From Glaciimonas sp. PAMC28666 (GTDB taxonomy: Bacteria > Pseudomonadota > Gammaproteobacteria > Burkholderiales > Burkholderiaceae_D): a stretch of DNA of 64,000 bases. Position 1 is the stretch's first letter, and each line of letters begins with the position of its first letter. The position numbers and the translations under genes are program-made. This document shows positions 16,804 through 27,578 of this stretch, piece by piece. A model generated the notes under the pieces. That model saw only the letters and a program-made list of their open reading frames with translations, made no database searches and had not been told where the DNA came from. The stretch is taken from NCBI RefSeq assembly GCF_016917355.1, contig NZ_CP070304.1:2790001-2854000 (forward strand). Direction: 5' to 3'.

Positions 16804-19353
16804 GTGAACTCTACCGCCCCGCTTCAGATCGACACTTTTCTCCCGTACATGCGCGACGTGACGCGTTGCGAGCACTCGCTGCGCGAGCTGAGCCTGATGT
16901 GGCGCATGATTGAGGCCTCGGCCAAGATGAATTGCCCGCTTGAAGCCAAAGCCATACTGCCGACCATGGCCGCTACGCGGGTCGGTTTCGACCGATTGGA
17001 ACAGGAACTGGTGAGTAGTCTGGTAGGCGAAAAAGTGGCCACCGCATTCAATGAGATCGGTATCAGAGCACAGTACATCATCGACATCGTGGTACGTAAT
17101 CTGTACGAACGTACCGCTGATGTCGGCTTTCTTGCCACCGATAATGCTTTATGCGCGTTCGTCGCCGGGCTGCATGACAATCAGGATGACAATCAGGAAA
17201 TGATCCGTGCCCGATTACGGGCATACCGCAATAAGTACACCGTGTATGACGAGATCATCCTGCTCGATGTCACCGGCAACATCCTGATGCAGATTGACGA
17301 CGCAACGGCGTTGCAACACAGCGCCGATCCGCTGATTGCCATCACGCTGGCATCGGATACCTATGTCGAAACGATGCGTGCCACCGATCTGCGTCCAGGC
17401 AAGCAACAAGCGCTGATCTACTCGCGTCGGATGCTGCATCCGGACACCGGAGCCGTGGTCGGTGTATTGTGCCTGTGTTTTAACTTCGAACAAGAAATGG
17501 CAGGTATTTTTCACTCCTATCGCGATCCTGCGGGGCGCTCGAACATGCTGTTGCTCGATGCCGAAAATCGCGTCATTGAAAGCGCAGATAAACTCTGGGT
17601 GCCGTTGGGAGCGGTGGTGCCGACGAATAAAAATGCAACGCCTGAGCTGATGATATTTGGTGGCCGTGAATATCTGGTCCGAACCTTTGCCGCCGAGGGC
17701 TATCAAGGCTATATGGGACCGGACGGCTGGCAGGGCCAAGTCATGATTCCTGTCGATGTCGCCTTTGCCGGCGGTCGCAGCCATGCGCCGGAGGCGCTTG
17801 ATCCTGTCATTGTCGAAGGACTGCTGTCGCACGCCCAATCTTTTTGCCCGCCGCTGTATGAAATCATGACGGCCGCAGAAACGATACGGCGCGTCGTCTG
17901 GAACGGCCAGGTGATGACGGCTGGCCAGGATGGCGAGGTGTTGAAGCTGAAGACGATACTGGACCAGATCAGTGAAACCGGTTCCCGCAGCGACGCATTG
18001 TTTGCCAGATCGATCGACGACCTTTACCAGACCGTGTTGGCATCGAGCCTGCGCGACGCAGAGTTCGTGTCACATCTTCTGGTCGATCTGCTGGACCGCA
18101 ATCTGTACGAACGCTCGGATGATTGCCGCTGGTGGGCGCTGACACCGGAATTGCGGGTAGCCTTGGCTGGCGCGGAGCGGGATGGGAAAACGATACCACG
18201 CATCAACGGCGTTCTGGAATATATCAATCGCTTATATACCGTGTACACCCGCATCTTCGTCTATGACTACGACGGCTGCATCGTAGCCTGTACGCATCCG
18301 GAGCAGGAGGGCGGTTCGGTTGTCGGAACAAAGATCGATGCCGGAACGCTGGAGCAGGTACGCGCATTGCGCACCGAGCAGAACTATCATGTGTCGCCAT
18401 TCACCCCGACGCCGCTATATGACGGTGCGCCGACCTATGTTTATCATGCGGCGATTCGCGATCCCGATGACGACCGGTCTGTGGTGGGCGGCATCGGCAT
18501 TGTATTTGACTCCACACACGAATTTTCGGCAATGCTTCACGGCGGTGTGGGTGGCAAGGCAGACGTCAGCGCCTTCTTTGTAAATCGTCAGGGCATCGTG
18601 CTTTCCAGTACCGACCCCAGCCGTCCGGTTGGCGCAATGCTGGAAATAGACGCATCCTTATTGGCACTTCCGAATGGTAGGAGTGCATCGCGTCTCGTGA
18701 TTCACGATGGTCAATACGCCATCATGGGGTGTACGGCGTCCAGCGGTTACCGTGAATTCAAGGTGTCGGATGGCTACCGGGAGGATGTACTGGCAGTTGT
18801 GTTCGATTCGTTCGGTGCGCTGCGGGAATGCAAAGGAATTAACAACAAGGCCGACACGGTTCTGATGCCTGAGTCGGCGGACATCCGCGGGCGGGAATTT
18901 GCCACTTTCTTTGTTGATGGCTCCTTGTTCGCGCTGCCGGCAGAATATGTGGTGGAAGCGCGATCGGCGTCCGAGCTTGCGCCGGTATCAATGGGTGGGG
19001 GTGCGGCGTGTATCGGTGTCCTGGCGTCGCACCGGGATACTGAAAACGATCAATTCGTATGGGTGTACGATCTTGGGCATCTCTTGCGTGGCACATTGTC
19101 CGTGATCGATAGCGGAAGTCAGATAGTGATTGTGCGATTAGGCGATCGTATGCTCGGCTTGCTGGTTAGTGAATTGCATGGCGTGCCGCAGTTCAATGAT
19201 GCGCAGATTGTTCCCAACCCGTTTGCTGGTCATGCTGACGGCATGCTGGTGACGCATGTTATTAAAGCCAATGAGGGGCGCTTGCTGATCCAGGCTGTCG
19301 ATATCGCCTATCTGTTTGGCGTCCTGCTGGCAAAGATACGCATTGCTGCCTGA
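16804..19353 (+). CDS. Double Cache-like sensor fused to a CheW domain
   Basis: This is an 849-residue protein with two homologous sensory modules and a C-terminal CheW-like domain. Module 1 (about 90-325) has RNLYER at 98-103, a YTVYDEIILLDVTGNI strand at 145-160 and an MGPDGWQGQVMIPVD end. Module 2 (about 420-672) repeats this with RNLYER at 432-437, YTVYTRIFVYDYDGCI at 478-493 and a VSDGYREDVLAVVFDS end. Residues 697-840 look like CheW, which couples receptors to CheA. No signal peptide, transmembrane helix, HAMP or methyl-accepting segment is seen, so it is predicted to be cytoplasmic. The GTG at 16804 has AGGA 8 bp upstream. It probably links an intracellular ligand to a chemosensory array. 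No other che gene is nearby. Confidence 0.8.
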   Translation: MNSTAPLQIDTFLPYMRDVTRCEHSLRELSLMWRMIEASAKMNCPLEAKAILPTMAATRVGFDRLEQELVSSLVGEKVATAFNEIGIRAQYIIDIVVRNLYERTADVGFLATDNALCAFVAGLHDNQDDNQEMIRARLRAYRNKYTVYDEIILLDVTGNILMQIDDATALQHSADPLIAITLASDTYVETMRATDLRPGKQQALIYSRRMLHPDTGAVVGVLCLCFNFEQEMAGIFHSYRDPAGRSNMLLLDAENRVIESADKLWVPLGAVVPTNKNATPELMIFGGREYLVRTFAAEGYQGYMGPDGWQGQVMIPVDVAFAGGRSHAPEALDPVIVEGLLSHAQSFCPPLYEIMTAAETIRRVVWNGQVMTAGQDGEVLKLKTILDQISETGSRSDALFARSIDDLYQTVLASSLRDAEFVSHLLVDLLDRNLYERSDDCRWWALTPELRVALAGAERDGKTIPRINGVLEYINRLYTVYTRIFVYDYDGCIVACTHPEQEGGSVVGTKIDAGTLEQVRALRTEQNYHVSPFTPTPLYDGAPTYVYHAAIRDPDDDRSVVGGIGIVFDSTHEFSAMLHGGVGGKADVSAFFVNRQGIVLSSTDPSRPVGAMLEIDASLLALPNGRSASRLVIHDGQYAIMGCTASSGYREFKVSDGYREDVLAVVFDSFGALRECKGINNKADTVLMPESADIRGREFATFFVDGSLFALPAEYVVEARSASELAPVSMGGGAACIGVLASHRDTENDQFVWVYDLGHLLRGTLSVIDSGSQIVIVRLGDRMLGLLVSELHGVPQFNDAQIVPNPFAGHADGMLVTHVIKANEGRLLIQAVDIAYLFGVLLAKIRIAA

Positions 19354-19552
19354 TGCTACTGAAAGAGCGAACGAGTTCGCAAGGCAGGGGCACTTTTGAT
19401 AATTGAGTCGGGTGTGCGTATGAGCCTGCACCGACGCCAACCGGTGTCGTAGACTTATTCCCTGGCTCAGGCCCAAATGCTTGAGCTCGCCGTCGGCTCA
19501 CTCAGGGAGTTCGTCGAATATAGGGTAAGTTAGTACGAGTGCAATATCGAAT

Positions 19553-19584
19553 AAAATGCAACCGGTGCTCCGATTGCATTTTTT
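19553..19584. terminator. Bidirectional terminator between the Cache-CheW gene and the DUF883 gene
   Basis: AAAATGCAA (19553-19561) pairs with TTGCATTTT (19574-19582) around a 12-nt loop. T-rich sequence follows on the plus strand, and four T followed by A on the minus strand. It sits between convergent genes. Confidence 0.75.
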
Positions 19585-19594
19585 CTATCAAAAA

Positions 19595-19918
19595 TTATTT
19601 GCCGCGTCCGATGACGACCCCGGCCAGCAAACCAATTGCCGCTGCCAGACCGACGGCTTTCCATGGATTTCCTCCGACGTATTCATCGGTTACATGCGCG
19701 GCCTGTTTGCTTTTTTCCACAGCCTTTTTTGTGACTTTCGGCAACTCTTCTTTTGCGGTCTGTATCGCCGCTTTCAGTTTTTCGCGAGCGACTTTAAAGC
19801 GATCGTCAACCTGATCGCCGGTGGTGTCGATAAGGTCTTGCGCATCCTGCATAACAGATTTCAGTCCGCCGCTTACATTGTCGCGACCGTCTTTTATGGA
19901 TTCATTGTTAATAGCCAT
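19595..19918 (-). CDS. DUF883 family protein (ElaB/YqjD-like)
   Basis: This is a small, highly charged protein (107 aa). A long amphipathic helical region covers about residues 1-80. It ends in a short hydrophobic anchor, with the family signature YVGGNPWKAVGLAAAIGLLAGVVIGR at the C-terminus (positions 79-105, shown in part). ElaB/YqjD relatives sit in the inner membrane by their C-terminus and associate with ribosomes in stationary phase; that role is knowledge of the family, not seen here. It stands alone between the terminator at 19553 and ubiA. Confidence 0.88.
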   Translation of the reverse strand: MAINNESIKDGRDNVSGGLKSVMQDAQDLIDTTGDQVDDRFKVAREKLKAAIQTAKEELPKVTKKAVEKSKQAAHVTDEYVGGNPWKAVGLAAAIGLLAGVVIGRGK

Positions 19919-19995
19919 AATTTACCTCTTTCATGTGAGTGAGCAAAACAATAATCTGAAGTCCCGCAGAGAGATTGAAACAATATTATTAAACT

Positions 19996-20850
19996 TTATC
20001 GTAAAGCATAGTCCAGCGCAACGCCACAAAATAGTGCTGCGCCCAACCAATTGTTATTCCGGAATGCGGCGAAACAACGAGCGCGATCACGATCTCTTAT
20101 CAGGATGTAATGATAGATGGCAAATAAAATTGCCACCAGTAAACCAGCGCTAAACCAGCCGCGCAGGCCGAACTGCCATCCGACCAAAAAAATCAGACCG
20201 AAGGAAACGGCATAGCAGAGCATGACTGCGATGACATCAAAGCGGCCAAATGTAATGGCCGAGGTCTTTATACCGATGTGCAGATCATCCTCGCGGTCGA
20301 CCATTGCATATTCGGTGTCATAAGCGACCGCCCAAAAAATATTGGCGATCAATAATACCCATGCAAGTGACGGTACGGAATTTTGGGCTGCGGCAAAACT
20401 CATCGGTATGCCGAAACCAAATGCGATCCCTAAATACGCTTGCGGTATGGCAAAAAAACGTTTGAAATAAGGATACGTCCCAGCAATGATAAGCGCCGCT
20501 ATTGATAGCTGTTTAGTGAACGTGTTTAGTGGCACGATCAGTAAAAAAGCAGCCACCGCCAACACTGCCGCTACCACCACGGCTTCCCATCCGGCAATTT
20601 TTCCACTGGTGAGGGGACGTTGAGCGGTACGCGAAACATGCTTATCGAAATCGCGATCAGCGTAGTCGTTAATAGCGCAACCGGCAGACCGCATCAGGAT
20701 GGTACCGAGCGCAAAAATCGACACGAGCTTCCAATCCGGTTTGCCCGCGCTGGCTAACCACAATGCGATCAGAGTCGGCCAAAGCAATAACAGGATGCCG
20801 ATGGGTTTGTCGATACGTATGAGCTGGCAGTAGAGTTTAAGTCGATTCAT
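19996..20850 (-). CDS. ubiA: 4-hydroxybenzoate polyprenyltransferase
   Basis: This integral membrane enzyme attaches the polyprenyl side chain to 4-hydroxybenzoate in ubiquinone synthesis. The first Asp-rich motif is [15 protein letters not shown] near residue 70, and the second is [13 protein letters not shown] near 180; both bind the prenyl diphosphate through magnesium. Eight to nine hydrophobic helices are visible, and the 284-residue length is normal. ubiC, which makes its substrate, lies 35 kb away at 55.4 kb in this window. Its upstream neighbour oxyR is 316 bp away on the same strand. Confidence 0.96.
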   Translation of the reverse strand: MNRLKLYCQLIRIDKPIGILLLLWPTLIALWLASAGKPDWKLVSIFALGTILMRSAGCAINDYADRDFDKHVSRTAQRPLTSGKIAGWEAVVVAAVLAVAAFLLIVPLNTFTKQLSIAALIIAGTYPYFKRFFAIPQAYLGIAFGFGIPMSFAAAQNSVPSLAWVLLIANIFWAVAYDTEYAMVDREDDLHIGIKTSAITFGRFDVIAVMLCYAVSFGLIFLVGWQFGLRGWFSAGLLVAILFAIYHYILIRDRDRARCFAAFRNNNWLGAALFCGVALDYALR

Positions 20851-20990
20851 AGGGCTTTAACATTGTGCTCTGCATCGGGGAGGGGCAATATTGCCGGGGT
20901 TTGGGGTTGATAAATCCCGCCTTATTGAAAATTATTATTAACTTATTTATTTACTAGATGAGTAACAATTTCGCTACTCTCAACAGAGCG

Positions 20991-21025
20991 AGCGGGTTGA
21001 GAGCATTCAGAGCATTCAACCCGCT
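20991..21025. repeat. 10-bp inverted repeat enclosing a duplicated 9-mer
   Basis: AGCGGGTTGA (20991-21000) is perfectly matched by TCAACCCGCT (21016-21025). The loop region contains AGAGCATTC twice, overlapping the arms. On the plus strand it is followed by GAGCTTTT, but on the minus strand, where oxyR is transcribed, no T-run follows. It could be a transcript-end or processing element. Confidence 0.6.
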
Positions 21026-21100
21026 GAGCTTTTCCCATCGTGATGTTGACGGTCATCAGGCTAAGTCTGCCTGCGCCCGAATTACGTTGCGCACGTGGCA

Positions 21101-21131
21101 GCGAGTAGCGAGTAGCGAGTCGCGAGTCGCG
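21101..21131. repeat. 7-bp tandem repeat GCGAGTA/GCGAGTC
   Basis: Just over four copies of GCGAGT(A or C) run end to end beside the oxyR stop region. It is probably a simple-sequence or REP-like element of non-coding DNA. Confidence 0.7.
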
Positions 21132-21166
21132 CACCCGACCGCAGCGACCGCTCCTGGGAACGCCAC

Positions 21167-22114
21167 TCAGCCTTCAATCACCTTTGCATCCGGTAAAAAA
21201 CTTACTCCCGGCAGACCGCACGCTAGCACCGCTTGTCGGACCGATTCGATCGCGGCAATACGCGTAAAGCTTTTACGCCAGGCAATGACGACGCGCCGTG
21301 AAGGCCGCGGTGTGGAGAACGGGATGTAGCGCAAGTTGCCGTCTTTGGTATCCAGATCAGGTACTGATGCGCGGGGCAGGGCTGTGATGCCGATACCGGA
21401 AGCGACCATGTGACGGATTGTTTCCAGCGATGATCCTTCAAAAGTCCGGGCGATACCATCCCCGGTGGTTGAAAACCGCGACATTTCAGGGCAAACCTCC
21501 AGCACCTGATCGCGGAAGCAGTGACCGTTACCAAGCAAGAGCATGGTTTCTGACTTCAAGTCTTCCGCGCGAATATTTTTGCGGTCGGCCCACGCGTGAT
21601 CTTTCGGCAGAGCGACGACGAATTCTTCATCGTAGAGCGGTTGAACCATCAGTCCGTGCTCCTGAAACGGCAACGCCATAATGGCCGCGTCCAACTCCCC
21701 CTGGCGAAGTAATTCAAGCAGCCGGACCGTAAAATTTTCCTGCAAAACCAATGGCATTTGGGGAACCCGGTCGATGATGGTTTTGACCAGTGGAGGCAAC
21801 AAATAGGGGCCAATGGTGTAAATAATACCGAGGCGTAACGGTCCCGCCAAGGGATCTTTATTTTGATTCGCAATTTCGCGGATGGTCGCGGTTTGTTCCA
21901 GTACGCGTTCGGCTTGAGCGACGATTTGTAAGCCCAAAGGCGTAATGGAAATTTCGCTGCCGCCACGTTCAAAAATCACAACGCCCAATTCTTCTTCGAG
22001 CTTTCTGATGGCAACCGACAGAGTTGGCTGTGCGACAAAGCACGCTTCTGCTGCGTGACCAAAATGCTTTACACGCGCCACGGCGACGATATATTTTAGT
22101 TCGGTTAGAGTCAT
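21167..22114 (-). CDS. oxyR: Hydrogen peroxide sensor and regulator OxyR
   Basis: This LysR-type regulator (315 aa) senses hydrogen peroxide by forming a disulfide and then activates antioxidant genes. The N-terminal winged helix is residues 1-60 (LTELKYIVAVARVKHFGHAA). Both redox cysteines are at the canonical positions, Cys199 and Cys208, in GHCFRDQVLEVC. It lies 183 bp downstream of recG on the same strand and upstream of ubiA, an order common in Burkholderiales. Several peroxide-detoxifying genes in this window (gpx, peroxiredoxin, rubredoxin) could be targets, but no site was identified. Confidence 0.96.
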   Translation of the reverse strand: MTLTELKYIVAVARVKHFGHAAEACFVAQPTLSVAIRKLEEELGVVIFERGGSEISITPLGLQIVAQAERVLEQTATIREIANQNKDPLAGPLRLGIIYTIGPYLLPPLVKTIIDRVPQMPLVLQENFTVRLLELLRQGELDAAIMALPFQEHGLMVQPLYDEEFVVALPKDHAWADRKNIRAEDLKSETMLLLGNGHCFRDQVLEVCPEMSRFSTTGDGIARTFEGSSLETIRHMVASGIGITALPRASVPDLDTKDGNLRYIPFSTPRPSRRVVIAWRKSFTRIAAIESVRQAVLACGLPGVSFLPDAKVIEG

Positions 22115-22297
22115 ATCGTTATCTTCGCATATTTGTACGACGGTTTTACAAGAGGGTAATCAGGACACCCTTGGGAAATCATGACACATCAGCTTCAAAT
22201 ATTTTTGACGCATGTCGTGGGTCTGGCGGAAAAAACGCGCACCATAAAATACACGGTGGTTGTTACTACAATAAAATGAATGAGGATCAACTGGATT

Positions 22298-24424
22298 TTA
22301 CACCTTCAGAAAATCTTCGCGCCCTGCGAGCCAGCGCGCCAGATGCGTCTCCACGGTAATCACATTTTCTGGCGTCGGATGGTGCAGCAATTCATCGGCC
22401 AGAGCGCTGGCCTGATCGACTAACCATTGGTCAGTACTCAGATCGGCAAAGCGCAGCATGGCCTGTCCTGATTGACGCGCCCCTAAGAACTCTCCGGGGC
22501 CGCGTATTTCGAGGTCGCGGCGCGCAATTTCAAAACCATCCGTGGTTTCTCTCATTGTCATCAAACGTTGTTTTGCAATGGGTCCCAGGGGGCTTTGATA
22601 TAACAATAAGCATACGCTTGCCGCGAGTCCGCGTCCAACCCGGCCCCGCAGTTGATGTAATTGCGACAAGCCAAAACGTTCTGCGTGTTCGATGACCATC
22701 AAAGAAGCGTTAGGCACGTCGACGCCGACTTCAATCACTGTTGTCGCAACCAGGACGTGGATCTCGCCCGCGATAAAGGATTCCATCACGGCCTGTTTTT
22801 CCAGCGGTTTCAGGCGTCCATGTACCAGGCCGATATGCAAGTCTGGCAGCGCTTCAACCAGCATGGCATAGGTTTCGGTCGCGGTTTGCAATTGCAAGGC
22901 CTCGGACTCTTCGATCAAGGGACATACCCAATACACCTGGCGACCTTCCTGCGCGGCAGCGTGCACCCGTTCGATGACTTCCTCGCGCCGATTTTGATCG
23001 ACGCTACGGGTGACAATCGGCGTGCGGCCCGGTGGAAGCTCGTCAATCACGGAAATTTCCAGATCGGCGTAGTAGGTCATCGCCAGCGTCCTTGGAATCG
23101 GCGTGGCACTCATCATCAGTTGGTGGGGCACGATGTCTGACGCAGCGGCCTCTGGATTACTGCTTTCGGTCGCCGATTTTTGCCTCAGAGTGAGACGCTG
23201 GCCGACCCCGAAACGATGCTGCTCATCCACAATTACCAGACCAAGTTTGGAGAATTGCACGGTTTCCTGAATCAACGCATGCGTACCAATCACCAACTGC
23301 GCCTGCCCCGAGGCGATACGCTCTAACGATTCGCGTTTTTCTTTCTTCTTCAGGCTCCCGGTGAGCCACGCGACGCTGATGCCCAATGGTGCCATCCAGC
23401 CAGCGATTTTACGAAAGTGCTGGTCGGCCAAAATTTCTGTGGGGGCCATCAACACCGCCTGAAAGCCGCTATCGATCGCTTGCGCTGCGGCTAAGGCGGC
23501 AACCACGGTTTTACCGCTGCCGACATCGCCTTGCAGCAAGCGCTGCATCGGGAAGGACGCTTTAATGTCGTTGCGAATCTCTGTCATTACGCGCTGTTGT
23601 GCGGCGGTAAGCGTGAATGGCAATGTCTTTAAAAAAGCATCGGACAGCTTACCGATCAAAGGCAGTGCGCGCGCATTTTGGGCCCGGCGTGCGACTTGTG
23701 CGCGTTTTAATGAAAGTTGCTGTGCCAGCAGTTCGTCGAATTTCATGCGCACCCATGCGGGATGGGAGCGATCTTCCAGAGCGCCTTCGTCAACTTCGGG
23801 TGGTGGATTGTGTAATAAGCGGACCGCGGCCTCAAACGGGACCAACTGATAAGTGGCTAACTGAGCTTGGGAGAGCGTGTCTCGCCAGGCTATTTTTTGC
23901 ATCGCGTCGGCGATTGATTTGCGCAGAAAAATTTGCGACAAACCCTCGCCGGAAGGATAAACCGGGGTCAGGGCGCTTGGCAAAGGTGCACCCTCAAGGA
24001 CGACTTTATAGGTCGGATGGACTACCTCGGCTCCAAAAAAACCGTGACGAATTTCACCGCGCGCGCGAACCCGCGTACCAATCGCCAGTTGCGTTGCCTG
24101 GCTGCCGTAAAAATTGAGAAAACGCATCATCAACTGACCGCTATCATCGGCCAACGTCACCACCAGTTGCCGCCGTGGTCGATATTGGATGTCGCAGGCG
24201 GTAACGATCCCTTCAATCTGTGCGACGCTGGTTGCCATCATACTGGCTTGATGAATCGTGACTATCTCGGTTTCGTCTTCGTAGCGCAGCGGCAGATGCA
24301 ATACTAAATCTAATTCGGTGCGTAATCCCAGACGCGCCAATCTGGTTTCTCGGCTCGCAGCGGGGGCTTTCGCAGACTTGCCTGGTTTGGGGGGCGGAAG
24401 TTGTTTTCGCGTTGGTTCAGGCAT
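22298..24424 (-). CDS. recG: ATP-dependent DNA helicase RecG
   Basis: Branch-migrates stalled forks and Holliday junctions. The 708-residue protein has an N-terminal wedge/OB domain followed by two helicase domains. Walker A is QGDVGSGKTVVAALAA, the DExH-type box is IVDEQHRFGV, and motif III is MMSATPIPRTLAMT. The C-terminal half has IEVGVDVPNASLMVIEHAERFGL and QLRGRVGRG. The N-terminal 25 residues are Pro/Lys-rich. It is head to head with queA across 336 bp. Confidence 0.97.
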   Translation of the reverse strand: MPEPTRKQLPPPKPGKSAKAPAASRETRLARLGLRTELDLVLHLPLRYEDETEIVTIHQASMMATSVAQIEGIVTACDIQYRPRRQLVVTLADDSGQLMMRFLNFYGSQATQLAIGTRVRARGEIRHGFFGAEVVHPTYKVVLEGAPLPSALTPVYPSGEGLSQIFLRKSIADAMQKIAWRDTLSQAQLATYQLVPFEAAVRLLHNPPPEVDEGALEDRSHPAWVRMKFDELLAQQLSLKRAQVARRAQNARALPLIGKLSDAFLKTLPFTLTAAQQRVMTEIRNDIKASFPMQRLLQGDVGSGKTVVAALAAAQAIDSGFQAVLMAPTEILADQHFRKIAGWMAPLGISVAWLTGSLKKKEKRESLERIASGQAQLVIGTHALIQETVQFSKLGLVIVDEQHRFGVGQRLTLRQKSATESSNPEAAASDIVPHQLMMSATPIPRTLAMTYYADLEISVIDELPPGRTPIVTRSVDQNRREEVIERVHAAAQEGRQVYWVCPLIEESEALQLQTATETYAMLVEALPDLHIGLVHGRLKPLEKQAVMESFIAGEIHVLVATTVIEVGVDVPNASLMVIEHAERFGLSQLHQLRGRVGRGLAASVCLLLYQSPLGPIAKQRLMTMRETTDGFEIARRDLEIRGPGEFLGARQSGQAMLRFADLSTDQWLVDQASALADELLHHPTPENVITVETHLARWLAGREDFLKV

Positions 24425-24760
24425 ATAGGCCGTAAATGGGGCGGCTAGGCGTAAAATAGTGGGTTGTTTAAGTTAAACGTGCCATTTATGCGCAATCTTG
24501 CGCAATAAAAAGCGACGCCGTTATGGATCTTCCAGGTTTGCATCATTGTAAAGGCTACTTGATGCGCTGGTAAGGTGCATAAACCTTAAGTATTGGCAGA
24601 TTAGGAGGTTGTTCCTGATTTGCAGGGTGCAATTTGGCGGTTTTAGCTTGTTTTTTAATTTGCGCTTTAAATTTGTTAATTTCGCCTTTAAATTTTACTT
24701 AAATTTTTTACTTAAATTTTTGCATTTAAATTCTGTCCTTTACTCTGTTGTTAGTTAAGC
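24425..24760. promoter_or_regulatory. AT-rich divergent recG/queA region
   Basis: This is a 336-bp intergenic region with no gene seen. Its queA-proximal part (about 24640-24740) is very AT-rich, with repeated TTTAAATT blocks and a perfect 13-bp tandem duplication. It resembles an UP-element or curved DNA upstream of the queA-tgt genes. Confidence 0.5.
24696..24721 (+). repeat. Perfect 13-bp tandem duplication upstream of queA
   Basis: TACTTAAATTTTT is repeated exactly at 24696-24708 and 24709-24721, ending 39 bp before the queA ATG. Further related TTTAAATT blocks lie on both sides. Confidence 0.8.
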
Positions 24761-25783
24761 ATGCACTCTCTTTCCGATTACGATTTCACGCTACCGCCTG
24801 AACTTATTGCGCAATTCCCGCTGAGCGAACGCAGTGCCTCGCGTTTGCTGCACGTTGACGATATGTCGTTCACCGATCGCCAGTTCACCGACGTGGTTGA
24901 CCTCCTATCGCCCGGGGATTTATTGGTGTTTAACGATACCCGCGTATTGAAAGCACGGTTTTTTGGTGTTAAGGCCACCGGCGGCAAAGTGGAGGTGCTG
25001 GTAGAACGCGTGATCGATAATCGTACGGTGCATGCCCAGGTCCGGGCCTCAAAATCGCCGCCAACAGGCACGCAGATACGGTTAGCCGAGGCATTCGATG
25101 TCACTGTTGGCGAGCGGGTCGGCGAATTTTTTACACTCGTGTTTCCGTCGGACGTGTTCGAACTGATCGAAGCACATGGTCGCTTACCGTTACCGCCTTA
25201 CATTGCGCATACTGCAGACGCCTTTGATGAGACCCGTTACCAGACGGTTTATGCCAAACAACCGGGTGCAGTAGCGGCACCTACCGCGGGCTTGCATTTT
25301 GACCTGGAATTGCTTGAACGCTTGCGGCAGAAAGGCGTCAATTTTGCCTACGTCACCTTACACGTCGGTGCCGGTACTTTTCAGCCCGTGCGAAAGGAGA
25401 ACCTTGCCGAGCATAAAATGCATACCGAGTGGTACACGATCGCGGTGGAGACCGTGGAGGCGGTCCGGGCAACCAAAACTGCTGGCGGCAACGTGGTCGC
25501 GGTAGGCACCACCAGCTTACGTGCGCTCGAGTCGGCATCGCAATCAGGTGAATTGCAAGCGGGCGGCGCGGATACTGCATTATTTATAACCCCAGGCTAT
25601 CACTTCAAAACAGTTGACCGTCTTATTACCAATTTCCATTTGCCAAAGTCGACGCTATTAATGTTAGTGTCTGCTTTCGCCGGGTACGAGGTCATGAAAT
25701 CTGCTTACGCGCATGCCATCGCCCAAAAATACCGATTTTTTAGCTATGGCGATGCCATGCTACTGACTTATCGAAAAAAGTAG
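24761..25783 (+). CDS. queA: S-adenosylmethionine:tRNA ribosyltransferase-isomerase
   Basis: Transfers and rearranges the ribosyl group of S-adenosylmethionine onto the preQ1 base in tRNA, the step after Tgt in queuosine synthesis. The sequence has the family stretches [12 protein letters not shown]-like start, [38 protein letters not shown]-like [10 protein letters not shown], and [17 protein letters not shown]. At 340 aa the length is normal. It is followed by tgt after 126 bp. Synthesis of preQ1 must be encoded elsewhere. Confidence 0.97.
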   Translation: MHSLSDYDFTLPPELIAQFPLSERSASRLLHVDDMSFTDRQFTDVVDLLSPGDLLVFNDTRVLKARFFGVKATGGKVEVLVERVIDNRTVHAQVRASKSPPTGTQIRLAEAFDVTVGERVGEFFTLVFPSDVFELIEAHGRLPLPPYIAHTADAFDETRYQTVYAKQPGAVAAPTAGLHFDLELLERLRQKGVNFAYVTLHVGAGTFQPVRKENLAEHKMHTEWYTIAVETVEAVRATKTAGGNVVAVGTTSLRALESASQSGELQAGGADTALFITPGYHFKTVDRLITNFHLPKSTLLMLVSAFAGYEVMKSAYAHAIAQKYRFFSYGDAMLLTYRKK

Positions 25784-25900
25784 CTTGAATGATGCCGCAC
25801 GATCAGTTGCAGAACACTTTGTAGGGCATCTCTCTACAAATAACGGTAAGACTGCTTAAAATAAAGACGTGCCAGCGTGCGCGTTAACAAAATACGATAG

Positions 25901-27037
<1,137 letters not shown>

Positions 27038-27230
27038 GCATCAAATAGGGAAAAAAAAGCCATAAAATGGTCAAAAACGGTCTATTTAAGAAATATTTAA
27101 GAAAAATTGTCCGAGCAGCACCTAACTCTGGCGCAGCTGTATTTGCCTAGTATTTAGGCAGTATGTTATTACGGCACCGCCCAATGCTAAAATGCGGGGC
27201 TATTTTAAAACAACCACCTGGAGCATTCTC

Positions 27231-27578
27231 GTGTTTATTACTACTGCATATGCGCAGACTGCGCCCGCCGCCACTACATCTACAGGCCCTTTTGGCCTGG
27301 GTGGCAATCTGACTAGTTTCCTGCCGATCATTTTGATGTTCGTCGTCCTTTACTTCCTGATGATTCGTCCACAGATGAAGCGTCAGAAAGAACAAAAATC
27401 GATGATGGATGCTTTGGGTAAGGGCGACGAAGTCGTCACAACCGGCGGTATCCTCGGAAAAGTTGTTAAGGTCGCTGATGGTTACGTGACATTGGAAATT
27501 GCTAGCGGCACTGAAGTGACGCTACAGAAAAGCGCGGTCACTACACTGCTGCCTAAAGGCACGATCAAGGCACTGTAA
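27231..27578 (+). CDS. yajC: Sec translocon accessory subunit YajC
   Basis: This small inner-membrane protein works with SecD and SecF. It has one hydrophobic helix (TSFLPIILMFVVLYFLMI) followed by a charged cytoplasmic domain with the family motif IRPQMKRQKEQ and the GDEVVTTGGILGKV region. The frame is open from 27192, but GTG at 27231 has GGAG at 27220-27223 and gives a short Ala/Thr-rich start and 115 residues, the family norm. I therefore choose 27231. Confidence 0.93.
   Translation: MFITTAYAQTAPAATTSTGPFGLGGNLTSFLPIILMFVVLYFLMIRPQMKRQKEQKSMMDALGKGDEVVTTGGILGKVVKVADGYVTLEIASGTEVTLQKSAVTTLLPKGTIKAL

Larger units (their letters stand above)
20851..21166. other. 316-bp oxyR-ubiA gap with inverted and tandem repeats
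   Basis: This gap holds a 10-bp inverted repeat at 20991-21025 and a short tandem repeat at 21101-21131, both listed separately. I see no gene. Such repeat-bearing spacers may be species-specific intergenic elements. Confidence 0.5.
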
